A stretch of DNA of 43,469 nucleotides from Sphingomonas sp. PAMC 26621 (GCF_000251145.1 NZ_AIDW01000063.1:1-43469), one strand, 5' to 3'. Shown: positions 1-8,458, counted from the first letter of the stretch. The notes: generated by a model not told the origin, from the sequence alone. Numbers and translations are program-made.

Positions 1-288
1 ATAGGTCGCGTCGATCATGATCGTCTTGGGCGTGGCGCTCGCGGCGGCCAGCCCTTCCATCATGCGCAGGAACACGCCCCTTTCGCCCCACCGCTTCCAT
101 CGGTTGTAGAGCGTCTTGTGTGGGCCATACTCCCGAGGGGCATCGCACCAGCGCAGCCCGTTGCGGTTGACGAACACGATACCGCTCAACACCCGCCGGT
201 CATCAACCCGTGGCTTGCCATGGCTCTTGGGAAAATACGGCTCGAGCCGCGCCATCTGCTCGTCGGTCAGCCAGTACAGGTCGCTCAT
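1..288 (-). CDS. IS5-family transposase, N-terminal part
   Basis: The frame is open for 96 codons from the ATG at 288 to the window edge. The product starts MSDLYWLTDEQMARLEPYFP and continues through RRVLSGIVFVNRNGLRW, WCDAPREYGPHKTLYNRWKRW and a terminal TIMIDAT. This is the typical N-terminal region of IS5-family DDE transposases, and the D in MIDAT is the usual position of the first catalytic aspartate. A purine-rich stretch (GGAGACCGAGG) precedes the start. The remaining catalytic residues are outside the window, so whether the gene is intact cannot be judged. Confidence 0.85.
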   Translation of the reverse strand, partial: MSDLYWLTDEQMARLEPYFPKSHGKPRVDDRRVLSGIVFVNRNGLRWCDAPREYGPHKTLYNRWKRWGERGVFLRMMEGLAAASATPKTIMIDATY

Positions 289-350
289 CCTCGGTCTCCT
301 CACGGAGCCTGAATCAGATCGAGCCGCTCAGATCAATGGGTCCTGACCCT
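1..350 (-). mobile_element. IS5-family insertion sequence, partial (right end)
   Basis: This is one end of an insertion sequence that runs off the left edge of the window. It holds the 5' part of a minus-strand transposase and, outside it, the motif GGGTCCTGACCC at about 339-350. That motif resembles the terminal inverted repeats of IS5-family elements of the IS427/IS1031 type. The other end and any target duplication lie outside the window, so the element may be complete on the replicon. Confidence 0.7.
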
Positions 351-726
351 ATGTAATTTCCATAAATCTATAAATGCTTATCGTTTAGGGTAAACAGATT
401 CACAGCGATGGCGGCCAGCGTCTGCCCTCCTACACCAGTCGATGACGGAATTTGGGAAGCAGACAAGCTCCACGGATGGTAAAGTTTTGGGGTTGGTCGA
501 TCGGCTGCTTAACCCTGTTGCCCTGATGCAAAACTTTTGATTTTTGCATCAGGAACGACCGGGTCTGGTGGGGAACGGACAGGCAGCTTTCAGGAGGCAG
601 TTGGCGATAGCTGCCCTTCTCGAAAAGGATCGTTTGCAGGAGGGACTACGCGACCGCTTCTAGGTTGGCCCCCATCGATAGAAGCCATGGGTTGGCTCGT
701 TGGCCAAGCCGTATGGAGAGGCGTCA
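351..726. other. Gap without a gene; palindrome and repeat fragment
   Basis: I see no convincing gene between the IS end and the M1 peptidase. The stretch holds a perfect 12-bp inverted repeat at 522-553 (listed separately). At about 613-632 there is a CTTCTCGAAAAGGATC segment that resembles the left part of the intergenic repeat family found downstream. The peptidase promoter is presumably here, but I cannot assign it. Confidence 0.5.
522..553. repeat. Perfect 12-bp palindrome (GATGCAAAA family, copy 1)
   Basis: CCTGATGCAAAA at 522-533 and TTTTGCATCAGG at 542-553 are exact reverse complements around an 8-bp loop. Two related copies lie at 11756-11781 and 12484-12511. The stem is AT-rich with A and T runs on both sides of the loop, so it could act as a bidirectional terminator or as a protein binding site. 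Its function is unknown. Confidence 0.7.
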
Positions 727-2076
727 GTGATCCGCAGAATTTTGGTGCTAGCGCTGGCAGGAACGGTTCTAGGGGTACAGTGCAGCCCTGCGCTCGCCGC
801 CAACGGGCCTGGCGATGGTTTCGAAGTGGCGAGCTACAGGCTTTCGCTTACCCCTGACATTCAGAACAAGACTGTTGAAGGGCGTGAGGTGATCACACTA
901 CGCGCGACGATGGAGGGCGTCCAGCGCCTGACCTTCTCTGCCAATGCTCTCAGCATCGACAGTGCGGCTCTCGATGGCGTGGCGCTCGCCCACACCGTGG
1001 AAGGCGATGTGCTCGGCTTTGACCTGCCCCGGCCGATTCAACGCGGGCGCACCGTAAAGCTGGAGTTGTCATATCATGGCCGCCCCGCCCGTGGGTTCGC
1101 AGGCTCCGCGACAACGCTCTACACTAGCTATTTCGCGTGCGACTGGATGGTCTGTTCCCAGAACAAGTTTGGCGAGAAGGCGGCGTTCTTCCTTGATCTG
1201 CGCGTCCCGGCCGGGATGACCAGCCTGTCGATTGGTAGTATGATCGCGCGGCGTCCGGGACCGGACGGTAGCGAGATCCATAGCTGGAAGGCGCCCCGGC
1301 CTTACTCAGCGTACCTTTACGGCTTTGGGGTCGGGCGATTTACGCGAGTTAGCGAACGGGCCGGATCAAAAAGGCTCACCTACCTGAGCGACACCACCGA
1401 CGCGGACGAGTTAAAACGACGGTTTGCGAAGACAAAGGAGATGGTCGCCTTTCTTTCTGCCAAGGCAGGCGTGCCGCTTCCCGTCGCCGACTACGGCCAG
1501 CTTCTCGTCAAAGGCGATGAGGCACAGGAGGCGGCAACGTACTCGGTCCTCGGCACTGATGCGCTGCCGACGAAGCCAGATGATCCGTCGGAGGATTGGG
1601 CCATCGCGCATGAGCTTACCCATCAATGGTGGGGCAATTTAATCACGTGTGAGACGCTCAGGGACTTCTGGCTGAACGAGGGTATCACAACCTTCATGAC
1701 GGCGGCCTGGAAAGAGCACCGCTACGGCCGCGTCGCCTACGACGCCGAACTCGAAGTTGCGAGACGCCGGCTTAAAAAGGCGCAGGCGCTGGGCTTCGAC
1801 AAGCCGCTGGCCTGGGACGGCACCTACCCAACACTAAGCGCCCGGCGAGCAATCCAATATAGCAAGGGCGCGCTATTCATGGCGCAGCTGCGGGCCACGC
1901 TAGGCGATACCGCGTTCTGGTCGGGCCTGCGTCGCTACACCCGTGAACATGCGGGCGGCACGGTCACCAGCATCGATCTGGAACGGGCAATGGAAGCGTC
2001 AAGCGGTCGGGACTTGCAGCCGCTGTTCGTCAGATGGGTGTTCGGTGACGACCTTTCCGGTCGGCAGCGGGAATAG
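727..2076 (+). CDS. M1-family zinc metallopeptidase, exported
   Basis: This is a 449-residue secreted or periplasmic zinc peptidase of the M1 (aminopeptidase N-like) family. The GTG at 727 is preferred because GGAGAG lies 6 nt upstream and a signal peptide (IRRILVLALAGTVLG...ALA) follows directly; a TTG at 700 is also in frame. The zinc motif HELTH is at residues 295-299 and the third ligand is Glu318 in WLNEG, with the standard 18-residue gap. An N-terminal beta-rich M1 domain precedes it. The usual GAMEN exopeptidase motif is not obvious: the matching region reads EAATYS. Substrate specificity may therefore differ from classical aminopeptidases. The protein is about half the length of PepN, as in small bacterial M1 members. 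It stands alone on the plus strand. Confidence 0.88.
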   Translation: MIRRILVLALAGTVLGVQCSPALAANGPGDGFEVASYRLSLTPDIQNKTVEGREVITLRATMEGVQRLTFSANALSIDSAALDGVALAHTVEGDVLGFDLPRPIQRGRTVKLELSYHGRPARGFAGSATTLYTSYFACDWMVCSQNKFGEKAAFFLDLRVPAGMTSLSIGSMIARRPGPDGSEIHSWKAPRPYSAYLYGFGVGRFTRVSERAGSKRLTYLSDTTDADELKRRFAKTKEMVAFLSAKAGVPLPVADYGQLLVKGDEAQEAATYSVLGTDALPTKPDDPSEDWAIAHELTHQWWGNLITCETLRDFWLNEGITTFMTAAWKEHRYGRVAYDAELEVARRRLKKAQALGFDKPLAWDGTYPTLSARRAIQYSKGALFMAQLRATLGDTAFWSGLRRYTREHAGGTVTSIDLERAMEASSGRDLQPLFVRWVFGDDLSGRQRE

Positions 2077-2089
2077 CCTGTCCCATGAT

Positions 2090-2160
2090 GTTTTCCCAAA
2101 ATCTGATCCTTTTGGGAACGCCCTGGCCTTCTCGATCGCCGTTCGTTTACGGGAACGCAG
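2090..2160. repeat. Intergenic ~70-bp repeat, copy 1
   Basis: This repeat lies just after the M1 peptidase. Its left half is a hairpin with arms TTCCCAAAA and TTTTGGGAA. Its right half carries a TTCTCGATCGCCGTTCGTTT-like block ending in GGGAACG. The same order of blocks occurs at 3473-3545 and 7948-8017. All three copies sit in gaps between genes, as REP-type elements do. I do not recognise a named family. Confidence 0.6.
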
Positions 2161-2219
2161 AGGCAGGGTAAGACGATTGGCGCACAAACGCGTCGCGACA
2201 TTTCGTGGTGGAGGCTGTC

Positions 2220-3449
2220 TTGAAGCGTCTGGCCGTTTATTCCGCAGCTATAATCGCCGGCCTGATTACGGCCGCAGGCATGGCAGCTCCAACAGCGCCC
2301 TCCGGGGTCGCGGCCTTCATTCGGGATCACAAGCTGACGCGCTACACCGTCGCGCTGGCGGACCTGGACGGGGACAATAAGCCGGAGGCGCTGATCTACG
2401 CAATGGCCACGTCTGAAGGTGGCGGCAAAGCCGACCTTTGCGGCAGCGGGGGATGCGATCTTTACGTGCTGGCCATGACGCCGACCGGCTACCGGGAAAT
2501 CACCGATATCTCCGTCGCCCGCCCCCCCGTGCGCGTTCTGGCGACAACTACGCATGGGTGGCGTGATCTGGGAGTGATGGTCGCTGGTGGAGGCATCGTT
2601 CGCGGATATGAGGCGCGCTTGCGCTATGACGGGCATAGCTACCCGGATAATCCGACTGTTTCACCGGCTGTGAGGCTGCAAGCTATCGCCGGGAAACAGA
2701 TCATAGTGGAGGATGCCGGTCAGATGACCGACACTTCCAGCACGGCGATCAAGCATGGCGCTGCGGTCCCCGGTGTCGAGGAGGAGGGCCTGGACGGGTC
2801 CATTGGCCCGTATGGCGTCGGCGCACACATGACGGTGAGGAACCACACCGAGTTCGTCGCCGGCCACTACTTCTACGCACGGAACCCCATCGACATAGGA
2901 CTCACCGGCGGGATGAATGGGGATCATCTTGTCCTGCATGGTGATGACGGTTCAACGTTCAATCTACACTTCGAGACCGTCAGCCCGGCATCGAAACCGC
3001 CTCTGACATTCTATAATTCGACGTCGCTTGTAGGAACATGGACGAAGGGCACAACGACGCTGCCGGTAACGCTCGGAATGGATCTCATCGGTGGGCCGCA
3101 AGGGGCCAGCCGGTACGAGGATGTGACGAAGGAATCGGCGAACGTGTTCGAGGCGAGAGCGCGACACTTCATAGACGGTGCCCTGTCCGGCAACAAAACT
3201 GAAGCGGCATCGGCGACTTCATTTCCCTTGAACATCGGTAGCCGCCGGGGTCTCGTCCGCACCAGACAAGAGCTGTTCCGACGCTGGGATGAGATATTTA
3301 CACCATGCCTCCTATCACGTTTGAAGCTGGCCGTTCCGCATGAGATGTTCGTTCATGACGGATTGGCGATGGTGTCGAACGGAACGGTGTGGTTCGACCC
3401 AAGGGGCGCAACGAGCATCGACACGCCAAACTGCAAGCGGGTGTCATAA
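2220..3449 (+). CDS. Exported protein of unknown function, FG-GAP-like N-terminus
   Basis: This protein of about 409 residues has an N-terminal signal peptide (KRLAVYSAAIIAGLITAAGMA). I chose the TTG at 2220 because GGTGGAGG lies 5 nt upstream; in-frame GTGs at 2205 and 2208 are alternatives. After the signal the protein has a DLDGDNKPEALIY motif like the calcium-binding loops of FG-GAP/VCBS repeats, and a CGSGGCDLYVL segment with two close cysteines. The C-terminal half is hydrophilic and shows no motif I recognise. It may be a secreted inhibitor or binding protein, but no function can be assigned. It follows the M1 peptidase with an intergenic repeat between them. Confidence 0.6.
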   Translation: MKRLAVYSAAIIAGLITAAGMAAPTAPSGVAAFIRDHKLTRYTVALADLDGDNKPEALIYAMATSEGGGKADLCGSGGCDLYVLAMTPTGYREITDISVARPPVRVLATTTHGWRDLGVMVAGGGIVRGYEARLRYDGHSYPDNPTVSPAVRLQAIAGKQIIVEDAGQMTDTSSTAIKHGAAVPGVEEEGLDGSIGPYGVGAHMTVRNHTEFVAGHYFYARNPIDIGLTGGMNGDHLVLHGDDGSTFNLHFETVSPASKPPLTFYNSTSLVGTWTKGTTTLPVTLGMDLIGGPQGASRYEDVTKESANVFEARARHFIDGALSGNKTEAASATSFPLNIGSRRGLVRTRQELFRRWDEIFTPCLLSRLKLAVPHEMFVHDGLAMVSNGTVWFDPRGATSIDTPNCKRVS

Positions 3450-3472
3450 CATCGGCAAGGTGTCAGCTTAAG

Positions 3473-3545
3473 CGCTTCTCGAAACAAGATCCCAATTGAG
3501 AACGTCCTGTCCGTCTTACTGGCCGTTCCTTTGTGGGAAGGCTTC
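3473..3545. repeat. Intergenic ~70-bp repeat, copy 2
   Basis: This copy lies in the convergent gap between the exported protein and the marR-type gene. The left half is an imperfect hairpin, CTTCTCGAAA against TTGAGAACG. The right half reads GGCCGTTCCTTTGTGGGAAG, matching copies 1 and 3 in order and spacing. It ends within the last codons of the marR-type gene. Confidence 0.6.
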
Positions 3546-4020
3546 AATCACCCTCCAAATCAATCTGCGCGAGAGCATCGAACAGCTCCCCCCCGGTGCG
3601 GCCTGCATCGCCGAAGGTGTCGCGCTGGACCTGCTTTACTAGCGGCAGCGCGGCTCTCAGCGCCGCCACCCCCTGCAGCGTCATGCCGATTGCCTTAGCC
3701 GGTCCGACCGCAGCAGGTTCGCGGACGATCAGCCCCTTCTCCTCCAGCGCCTTGACGACGGTGGAGACCTGCATGGGGTGGATGCTGCCGAACCGGCCTA
3801 GCTGCGCCTGATTCACCGGTTCCCCGTCGCGGCCGAGCCAGGCGGCGAGCGTCAGGGTTACAAATTGCAGGTGGGTGAGCTGCTGCGTCTTGAGCGCCCG
3901 GTCCACGTCGCGCTGATAACGGTGAGTGATCCGCCACAGCATGAACCCGACCGAGTTGCGCGGCGAGCCTGAGGAGGCTGTGTCGATGAGGTCGACGATA
4001 TCGTGCGGCTGGGCCTTCAT
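3544..4020 (-). CDS. MarR-family transcriptional regulator
   Basis: This is a 158-residue winged-helix regulator of the MarR family, a normal length for these dimeric repressors. The N-terminus (VGFMLWRITHRYQRDVDRALK) forms the first dimerisation helix. The helix-turn-helix spans roughly residues 60-95 (NQAQLGRFGSIHPMQVSTVV), followed by the wing (EKGLIVREPAAVGPAKAI). MarR proteins usually respond to small phenolic or oxidant ligands. The gene is divergent from the mipA operon, and the shared gap holds a perfect TAAACGCGTTTA palindrome. It therefore probably controls itself and that operon. Confidence 0.88.
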   Translation of the reverse strand: MKAQPHDIVDLIDTASSGSPRNSVGFMLWRITHRYQRDVDRALKTQQLTHLQFVTLTLAAWLGRDGEPVNQAQLGRFGSIHPMQVSTVVKALEEKGLIVREPAAVGPAKAIGMTLQGVAALRAALPLVKQVQRDTFGDAGRTGGELFDALAQIDLEGD

Positions 4021-4086
4021 CGCGTACGACGTAAACGCATTGACATATTTCGGGAAGGGCGGGTTGTGCAGTACCCGGTAAGAATG

Positions 4087-4098
4087 TAAACGCGTTTA
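4087..4098. promoter_or_regulatory. Candidate MarR operator palindrome
   Basis: TAAACGCGTTTA is a perfect 12-bp palindrome in the 108-bp gap between the divergent marR and mipA genes. A degenerate second copy, TAAACGCATTGA, lies at 4032-4043 close to the marR start. A TTGACA hexamer at 4040-4045 overlaps that second copy. Two copies near two divergent starts fit autorepression plus repression of the operon. Binding is inferred from position and symmetry only. Confidence 0.5.
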
Positions 4099-4128
4099 TA
4101 TATCGACTTGGTATTAAGGCGCGACACG

Positions 4129-4950
4129 ATGCTACGACCTACCCCCACCCTGCTGCGAAAGTTGGCTCCCCGGAGCCTCTTCGCAATCGTCCTGGCCGGC
4201 GCCGCGATCCCCGCTGCGGTATGGGCACAGGATAGCGGCGAAGGCGCCGTAACGCGCGTCGCCGCCGGCGTGCAGGTGGCACCCAGCTATCCGGGTGCCG
4301 ACCACGTCAGCGCGCGCCCGTTCGGCTCGATTGCGCGGGCGAGCGGCGACGCGCCGTTCGACTTCGCGACGCCGGACGGCACGCTGGAACCCACGCTTTT
4401 TCATGGCGGTGGCTTTGCCTTGGGGCCGTCCGTCGCCTTCCAGGGTAGCCGATCGGCGAGCGACACCCACGACAAGCTCGCGCGGGTGGGATCGACCGTC
4501 GAATTGGGCGGGTTCGCAAGCTACCGCGTCCTGCCCTCGTTCCGGCTAACGGCGGAGGTCCGCCACGGCGTGAACGGGCACAAAGCATGGATCGGCACGA
4601 TCGGCTCGGACTACATCGTCGCCGATGGCGACCGGTCGTCCGTTTTCATCGGTCCGCGCGCCACCTTCACCGAGAGCAAGTTCAACCGGGCCTATTTCGG
4701 CGTCACCCAGGCGGAGGCCGCAACCTCCGGGCTTGCAGCCTATCGGCCCGATGGCGGTCTGGAATCGGTTGGCGTGAACCTCGGCCTTTACCGCATCATC
4801 GCCGGGCCGTTCGGCATTTACGCCTATGCCGGCTACAACCGGCTGGTCGACGATGCAGGTCGCTCGCCCGTCGTGCGGGCATTCGGGTCGCGCGACCAGG
4901 CATCCGGCGGGCTGGCGCTCAGCTACACCTTGGGCCGTCGCGCCCGTTGA
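4129..4950 (+). CDS. MipA/OmpV-family outer membrane protein
   Basis: This 273-residue outer membrane beta-barrel belongs to the MipA/OmpV family. A signal peptide ending at about AAVWAQ is followed by VAAGVQVAPSYPGAD, a typical MipA opening. Alternating hydrophobic strands (SVAFQG, TVELGGFASYRV, RLTAEVRHGVNG) run to the C-terminal ALSYTLGRRAR. Family members are scaffold or porin-like proteins often linked to stress or antibiotic response. The ATG at 4129 is chosen over a TTG at 4108 because AAGG lies 9 nt upstream and the signal peptide begins there. It is the first gene of a three-gene operon divergent from marR. Confidence 0.85.
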   Translation: MLRPTPTLLRKLAPRSLFAIVLAGAAIPAAVWAQDSGEGAVTRVAAGVQVAPSYPGADHVSARPFGSIARASGDAPFDFATPDGTLEPTLFHGGGFALGPSVAFQGSRSASDTHDKLARVGSTVELGGFASYRVLPSFRLTAEVRHGVNGHKAWIGTIGSDYIVADGDRSSVFIGPRATFTESKFNRAYFGVTQAEAATSGLAAYRPDGGLESVGVNLGLYRIIAGPFGIYAYAGYNRLVDDAGRSPVVRAFGSRDQASGGLALSYTLGRRAR

Positions 4951-5000
4951 TCCGGTCGATCGCGGAGGTGGTCGGACGGGCCGAGCGGATGGAGCAGCGG

Positions 5001-6098
5001 ATGCGGAGGGTGACGCGAACAGGTCGGATGCTCAGCATCGTCGGCAGTATCGCCGCGCTGGCGACGATCGGCGTCGCGACGCTGCCTGTCGTCCAGGATC
5101 GGCTGGTCGCGTTCTTTGTAACGCGGCAGGTAGGTCGAGACCCGGCGGCACTATCGGCGGACGGCCTGCGGGTGATCCTGTGCGGGATTGCACCGCCCGC
5201 GCCTAGCCCGCACGCGCGCACCTGTACGGCGGTGATCGCCGGCCAGCGCATCTTCGTCGTTGATGCCGGTACAGGATCGGCAAACAATCTCGACCAGTGG
5301 CATTTCCCGATGGGGCGGATATCGGCGATCCTGCTCACCCACTTCCATTCCGATTATATCGGCGACCTCGGCGAGTTCCGCCGACTTTCGTGGACCGGCG
5401 GCCGGCACGAGACGCTGCCCGTTTTCGGTCCGGACGGGGTGGTGAAGGTGGTCGCTGGGTTCAACACAGCCTTCGCGCAGGACGATGAGTACCGCGTCGC
5501 CCTGGATGACGGATCGCTCGCAACCGCGCCGTTGACCGCACGGCCGTTCGGGCTGGCGGACGCGGCCGAGCGGCGAACGCACATGGCGCGTCGCGTAATC
5601 CTCAATGATGGGGCGTTGCGGATCACCGCGTTCCAGGTCGATCACGAGCCGGTTTATCCAGCGGTCGGCTACCGTTTCGACTACAAGGGCCGATCGGTGG
5701 TGTTGTCAGGCGATACCGCACCCTCACTTGACGTGGTCGCGATGGCGCATGGTGCCGATCTGCTCGTGCATGAGGCGCAGAGCGATGAGTTGCTCGGTTC
5801 GGTTGTCCAAGGGCTGGGTAATGCCGGCAAGGCGAGGCTTGCCGGGCAGATGCGCGAGATCGCACGCTATCACACCACGCCTGTCCAGGCGGCGCGCATC
5901 GCCGAAGACGCGCGGGTGCGGCTGCTGGTGTTCAACCACCTGGGCCCGATCCCACCCGACAACCTGCTGACGCGATCGATCTTCCTGCGCGGGGTGGCGG
6001 TGACGCGGCCGGCGGCAGGATGGCGGCTGGGTGCGGAGGGGATGACGATCGACCTGCCGGCGGGCAGCGACCGCATCGCGGTTTCTAGCGTCCGCTAA
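5001..6098 (+). CDS. MBL-fold metallo-hydrolase, membrane-anchored or exported
   Basis: This 365-residue metallo-beta-lactamase-fold hydrolase has an N-terminal hydrophobic segment (MLSIVGSIAALATIGVATL) that should anchor or export it. The metal motif reads THFHSDYIGD: His114, His116 and Asp118 are present, but the usual second-site His is Tyr119. Later conserved positions are VDHEP, LSGDTAPS, HEAQSD and FNHLGP, so the rest of the metal site looks intact. The ATG at 5001 has GGAG 6 nt upstream; ATG 4989 and a TTG at 4947 overlapping the mipA stop are alternatives. It lies between mipA and the CocE-type hydrolase in one operon. The substrate is unknown. Confidence 0.8.
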   Translation: MRRVTRTGRMLSIVGSIAALATIGVATLPVVQDRLVAFFVTRQVGRDPAALSADGLRVILCGIAPPAPSPHARTCTAVIAGQRIFVVDAGTGSANNLDQWHFPMGRISAILLTHFHSDYIGDLGEFRRLSWTGGRHETLPVFGPDGVVKVVAGFNTAFAQDDEYRVALDDGSLATAPLTARPFGLADAAERRTHMARRVILNDGALRITAFQVDHEPVYPAVGYRFDYKGRSVVLSGDTAPSLDVVAMAHGADLLVHEAQSDELLGSVVQGLGNAGKARLAGQMREIARYHTTPVQAARIAEDARVRLLVFNHLGPIPPDNLLTRSIFLRGVAVTRPAAGWRLGAEGMTIDLPAGSDRIAVSSVR

Positions 6099-6125
6099 CC
6101 GGCCGTCGAACGAAGGGGAGCAACG

Positions 6126-7835
6126 ATGACGAACGATCCGAACGATGGCCGCTGGTCCCGCTGGGCGTTGGCACGGCGTTTTCTCCGCAACGCCTTCTCA
6201 CCCAACGTAATAGTGACGCCCGCTCCAAGCGACCTCACCGCCGAGTGGAACGTGCCGGTGCGCGTGCGTGACGGCACCATGGTTCGGGTCAACGTCTTCC
6301 GACCTGCCGCACCCGGCGGCTACCCGGTCATCATGTCCGCGCACCCTTACGGCAAGGATCAAATCCCCGCGAAAACCCGTAGCGGTCGTGGCCTGCCGTT
6401 CCAGGCGCGTGTCCTGTCTCAGCCGCGCCCGATCCGCTATTCGGAATGGACGAGCTGGGAAGCGCCCGACCCCGTTTTTTGGGCCTCGAACGGCTACGTC
6501 GTCGTCAACGCCGACCTGCGTGGTGGCGGCACGTCCGAGGGCACTGCCGAGTTGATCTCCGACCAGGAAGCTGAGGACTATTACGACCTGATCAAATGGG
6601 CCGTCGCACAGCCCTGGTCGAGCGGACGGATCGGGCTCGATGGCGTTTCGTATCTCGCGATCAGCCAGTACAAGGTCGCGGCGCTTCACCCGCCAGGCCT
6701 CGCCGCGATCTGCCCCTGGGAGGGGCTGACCGACCTCTACCGCGATTTCGCCCGGCCAGGCGGTGTGCGCGAGGACGGATTCAGCAAATTATGGTCGAAC
6801 AACACCGCGCGGGAGGCGCGGGTATCGGGCTCCCTAAACGACGAGATCGTCGCCCGGCCCGAACGTGACGGCTGGTACGTCGCGGCGACGCCCCGGATTG
6901 AGGATATCGCAGTGCCGATTCTTGTGTGCGGCAGCTTCTCCGATCATCTGCTTCACACGCGTGGATCGTTCGAGCTGTTTCGTCGCGCTGGTTCGGAGCA
7001 GAAGTGGCTCTACACGCACCGTGACGGCAAGTGGGCGGCCTATTATGGCGAGGAGGCGACCCGCACGCGGCTACGCTTTTTCGACTATTTCCTGAAAAGC
7101 GCGGACAACGGCTGGGGGGAGGAGCCGCCCGTCCGTCTCGCGATCTACGAGGCCGGCGCGGAGCCGGCGGCTGTGACGCGGGAGGATGCATGGCCGCCCT
7201 GCGATCTGCGCTGGCGTTCGCTTAACCTCGACGCTGCACACGGGACACTTGGCGAGACGGAGCAGGGCGTCGCCGAAGCGGTCGCCTCGTTTGATGCCCC
7301 AAACGGTGTCGCGTCGTTCGTCTGGACCGTACCCGAGGATATGGACGTAATCGGGCCGATGGCGCTGTCGATCGCGGTCGAACTAGTGGGTGTGGACGAC
7401 CTCAACCTGTTCGTCACCGCCCGCAAGATCGTGGCCGGGCGCGAGGTGACGTTCGAGGGCTCATACGGCTACGGTGCCGACAGCGTGTCCAAGGGCTGGC
7501 AGCGGGTCGCGCACCGGATGCTTGACTCCGACCTCAGCACGCCCTTGGAGCCGGTGCATCGCCATGACCGTGCGGAGCCCGCCGCCCCCGGCGAAATCGT
7601 GCCGATCGTGTTGTCTTTGCGCCCGCACGCCACTCGCTTTCGCCGGGGCGACCGCCTCCGCCTCGATATCAGCGGAAGGTGGCCGCGCTCACGCAACCTC
7701 CTGTTTGGGCAGTTTCCCGCCGGGTACCAGCATAGTGAGGGGGGAACTTGTCGCCTACACACCGGCGGTTCTATGATTACGCGGTTGCTGATCGGGACGC
7801 GATCGGTCGGCTCGCAGGCGGTTCAGCGCCGGTAA
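6126..7835 (+). CDS. CocE/NonD-family serine hydrolase
   Basis: This 569-residue alpha/beta-hydrolase belongs to the CocE/NonD (X-Pro dipeptidyl-peptidase S15-like) family. The N-terminal part has the family's VRDGTMVRVNVFRPA and YVVVNADLRGGGTSEG segments. The nucleophile is probably Ser175 in GLDGVSYLAISQ, and the C-terminal third is the beta-sandwich lid domain (DVIGPMALSIAV, RLDISGRWPRS). These enzymes cleave esters, amides or acyl groups. No signal peptide is evident. The start has GGGGAG about 5 nt upstream and lies 27 nt after the metallo-hydrolase gene, so the three genes are probably co-transcribed under the divergent MarR regulator. Confidence 0.87.
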   Translation: MTNDPNDGRWSRWALARRFLRNAFSPNVIVTPAPSDLTAEWNVPVRVRDGTMVRVNVFRPAAPGGYPVIMSAHPYGKDQIPAKTRSGRGLPFQARVLSQPRPIRYSEWTSWEAPDPVFWASNGYVVVNADLRGGGTSEGTAELISDQEAEDYYDLIKWAVAQPWSSGRIGLDGVSYLAISQYKVAALHPPGLAAICPWEGLTDLYRDFARPGGVREDGFSKLWSNNTAREARVSGSLNDEIVARPERDGWYVAATPRIEDIAVPILVCGSFSDHLLHTRGSFELFRRAGSEQKWLYTHRDGKWAAYYGEEATRTRLRFFDYFLKSADNGWGEEPPVRLAIYEAGAEPAAVTREDAWPPCDLRWRSLNLDAAHGTLGETEQGVAEAVASFDAPNGVASFVWTVPEDMDVIGPMALSIAVELVGVDDLNLFVTARKIVAGREVTFEGSYGYGADSVSKGWQRVAHRMLDSDLSTPLEPVHRHDRAEPAAPGEIVPIVLSLRPHATRFRRGDRLRLDISGRWPRSRNLLFGQFPAGYQHSEGGTCRLHTGGSMITRLLIGTRSVGSQAVQRR

Positions 7836-7947
7836 GCGGCAGGTGCCCCGTCGCTTCGCGACTTGGTGGACTTCTACCGATCAATACGCAAGTAGGCGGT
7901 ACGCGCCTCTCACTATTGTCGCGGCCTGCGGCGTTTTGGGAAGCCAT

Positions 7948-8017
7948 CCCTTTCCCGATCAACCATCCTTTTGGGAAAGCCGCAGCCGTCTCAAGCGCCG
8001 TTCCTTTGCGGGCAGTT
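7948..8017. repeat. Intergenic ~70-bp repeat, copy 3
   Basis: This copy lies in the convergent gap after the CocE hydrolase. The hairpin arms are CTTTCCC and GGGAAAG. The right half reads AAGCGCCGTTCCTTTGCGGG, close to copies 1 and 2. The rest of the 7836-8058 gap shows no gene. Confidence 0.6.
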
Positions 8018-8058
8018 TGATCCGACGACGACGTTTGGTGCTGTCGGCGCTCGACTTG

Positions 8059-8457
8059 TCAGGGCAGCGCGGCACGCTGAATTTGCGCCATCATCAGCGA
8101 GGTGTCGCTATTGACCCAGTATTCGACAATCCGCTCCTCCGCGACACGCAGGATGTCGGTTCCGGTGAAGCTGACCGAGGCCGAGCCATGCTGCCCCTCG
8201 ACCCGCCAGCGCAGCGCGATCAGATCGCCGTCGACCAGCGGCCCGACCTCGACCGAAAAGTGCACCCTCGGCATCCCCGCCTGCATCTGCGCGATCCATG
8301 CAGCGAGCGCGTCGCGCCCGACCATCGGCTCCTCCGTCAGCTGGCCGACCAGTACGGCGTGCGTGACGACGCTCTCGGCGACGAGCCTATCGAGCAAGGC
8401 CATGTCGCCGTTCCACAGCGCCAGCCAGCGTATCGCGATTTCCTGAAGATCGGTCAT
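8059..8457 (-). CDS. SnoaL-like / NTF2-fold protein
   Basis: This is a 132-residue SnoaL/NTF2-like protein, a small alpha+beta-barrel fold used by ester cyclases, isomerases and ligand-binding proteins. It starts MTDLQEIAIRWLALWNGDMA; VGRDALAAWIAQMQAGMPRVHF and GDLIALRWRVEGQHGS are typical family segments, and GTDILRVAEERIVEYW is the conserved C-terminal strand. The ATG at 8457 lies one base after the stop of the upstream epimerase gene, so translation is coupled. The reaction cannot be predicted from sequence. Confidence 0.78.
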   Translation of the reverse strand: MTDLQEIAIRWLALWNGDMALLDRLVAESVVTHAVLVGQLTEEPMVGRDALAAWIAQMQAGMPRVHFSVEVGPLVDGDLIALRWRVEGQHGSASVSFTGTDILRVAEERIVEYWVNSDTSLMMAQIQRAALP

Positions 8458-8458
8458 G

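Noticed and set aside
4587..5000. Long open frame in front of the MBL-fold gene, giving a 503-residue protein
   Set aside because: This part lies within mipA in another frame and is rich in Arg and Trp without structure. The hydrolase starts at about 5001, where a ribosome binding site and a hydrophobic N-terminus appear.
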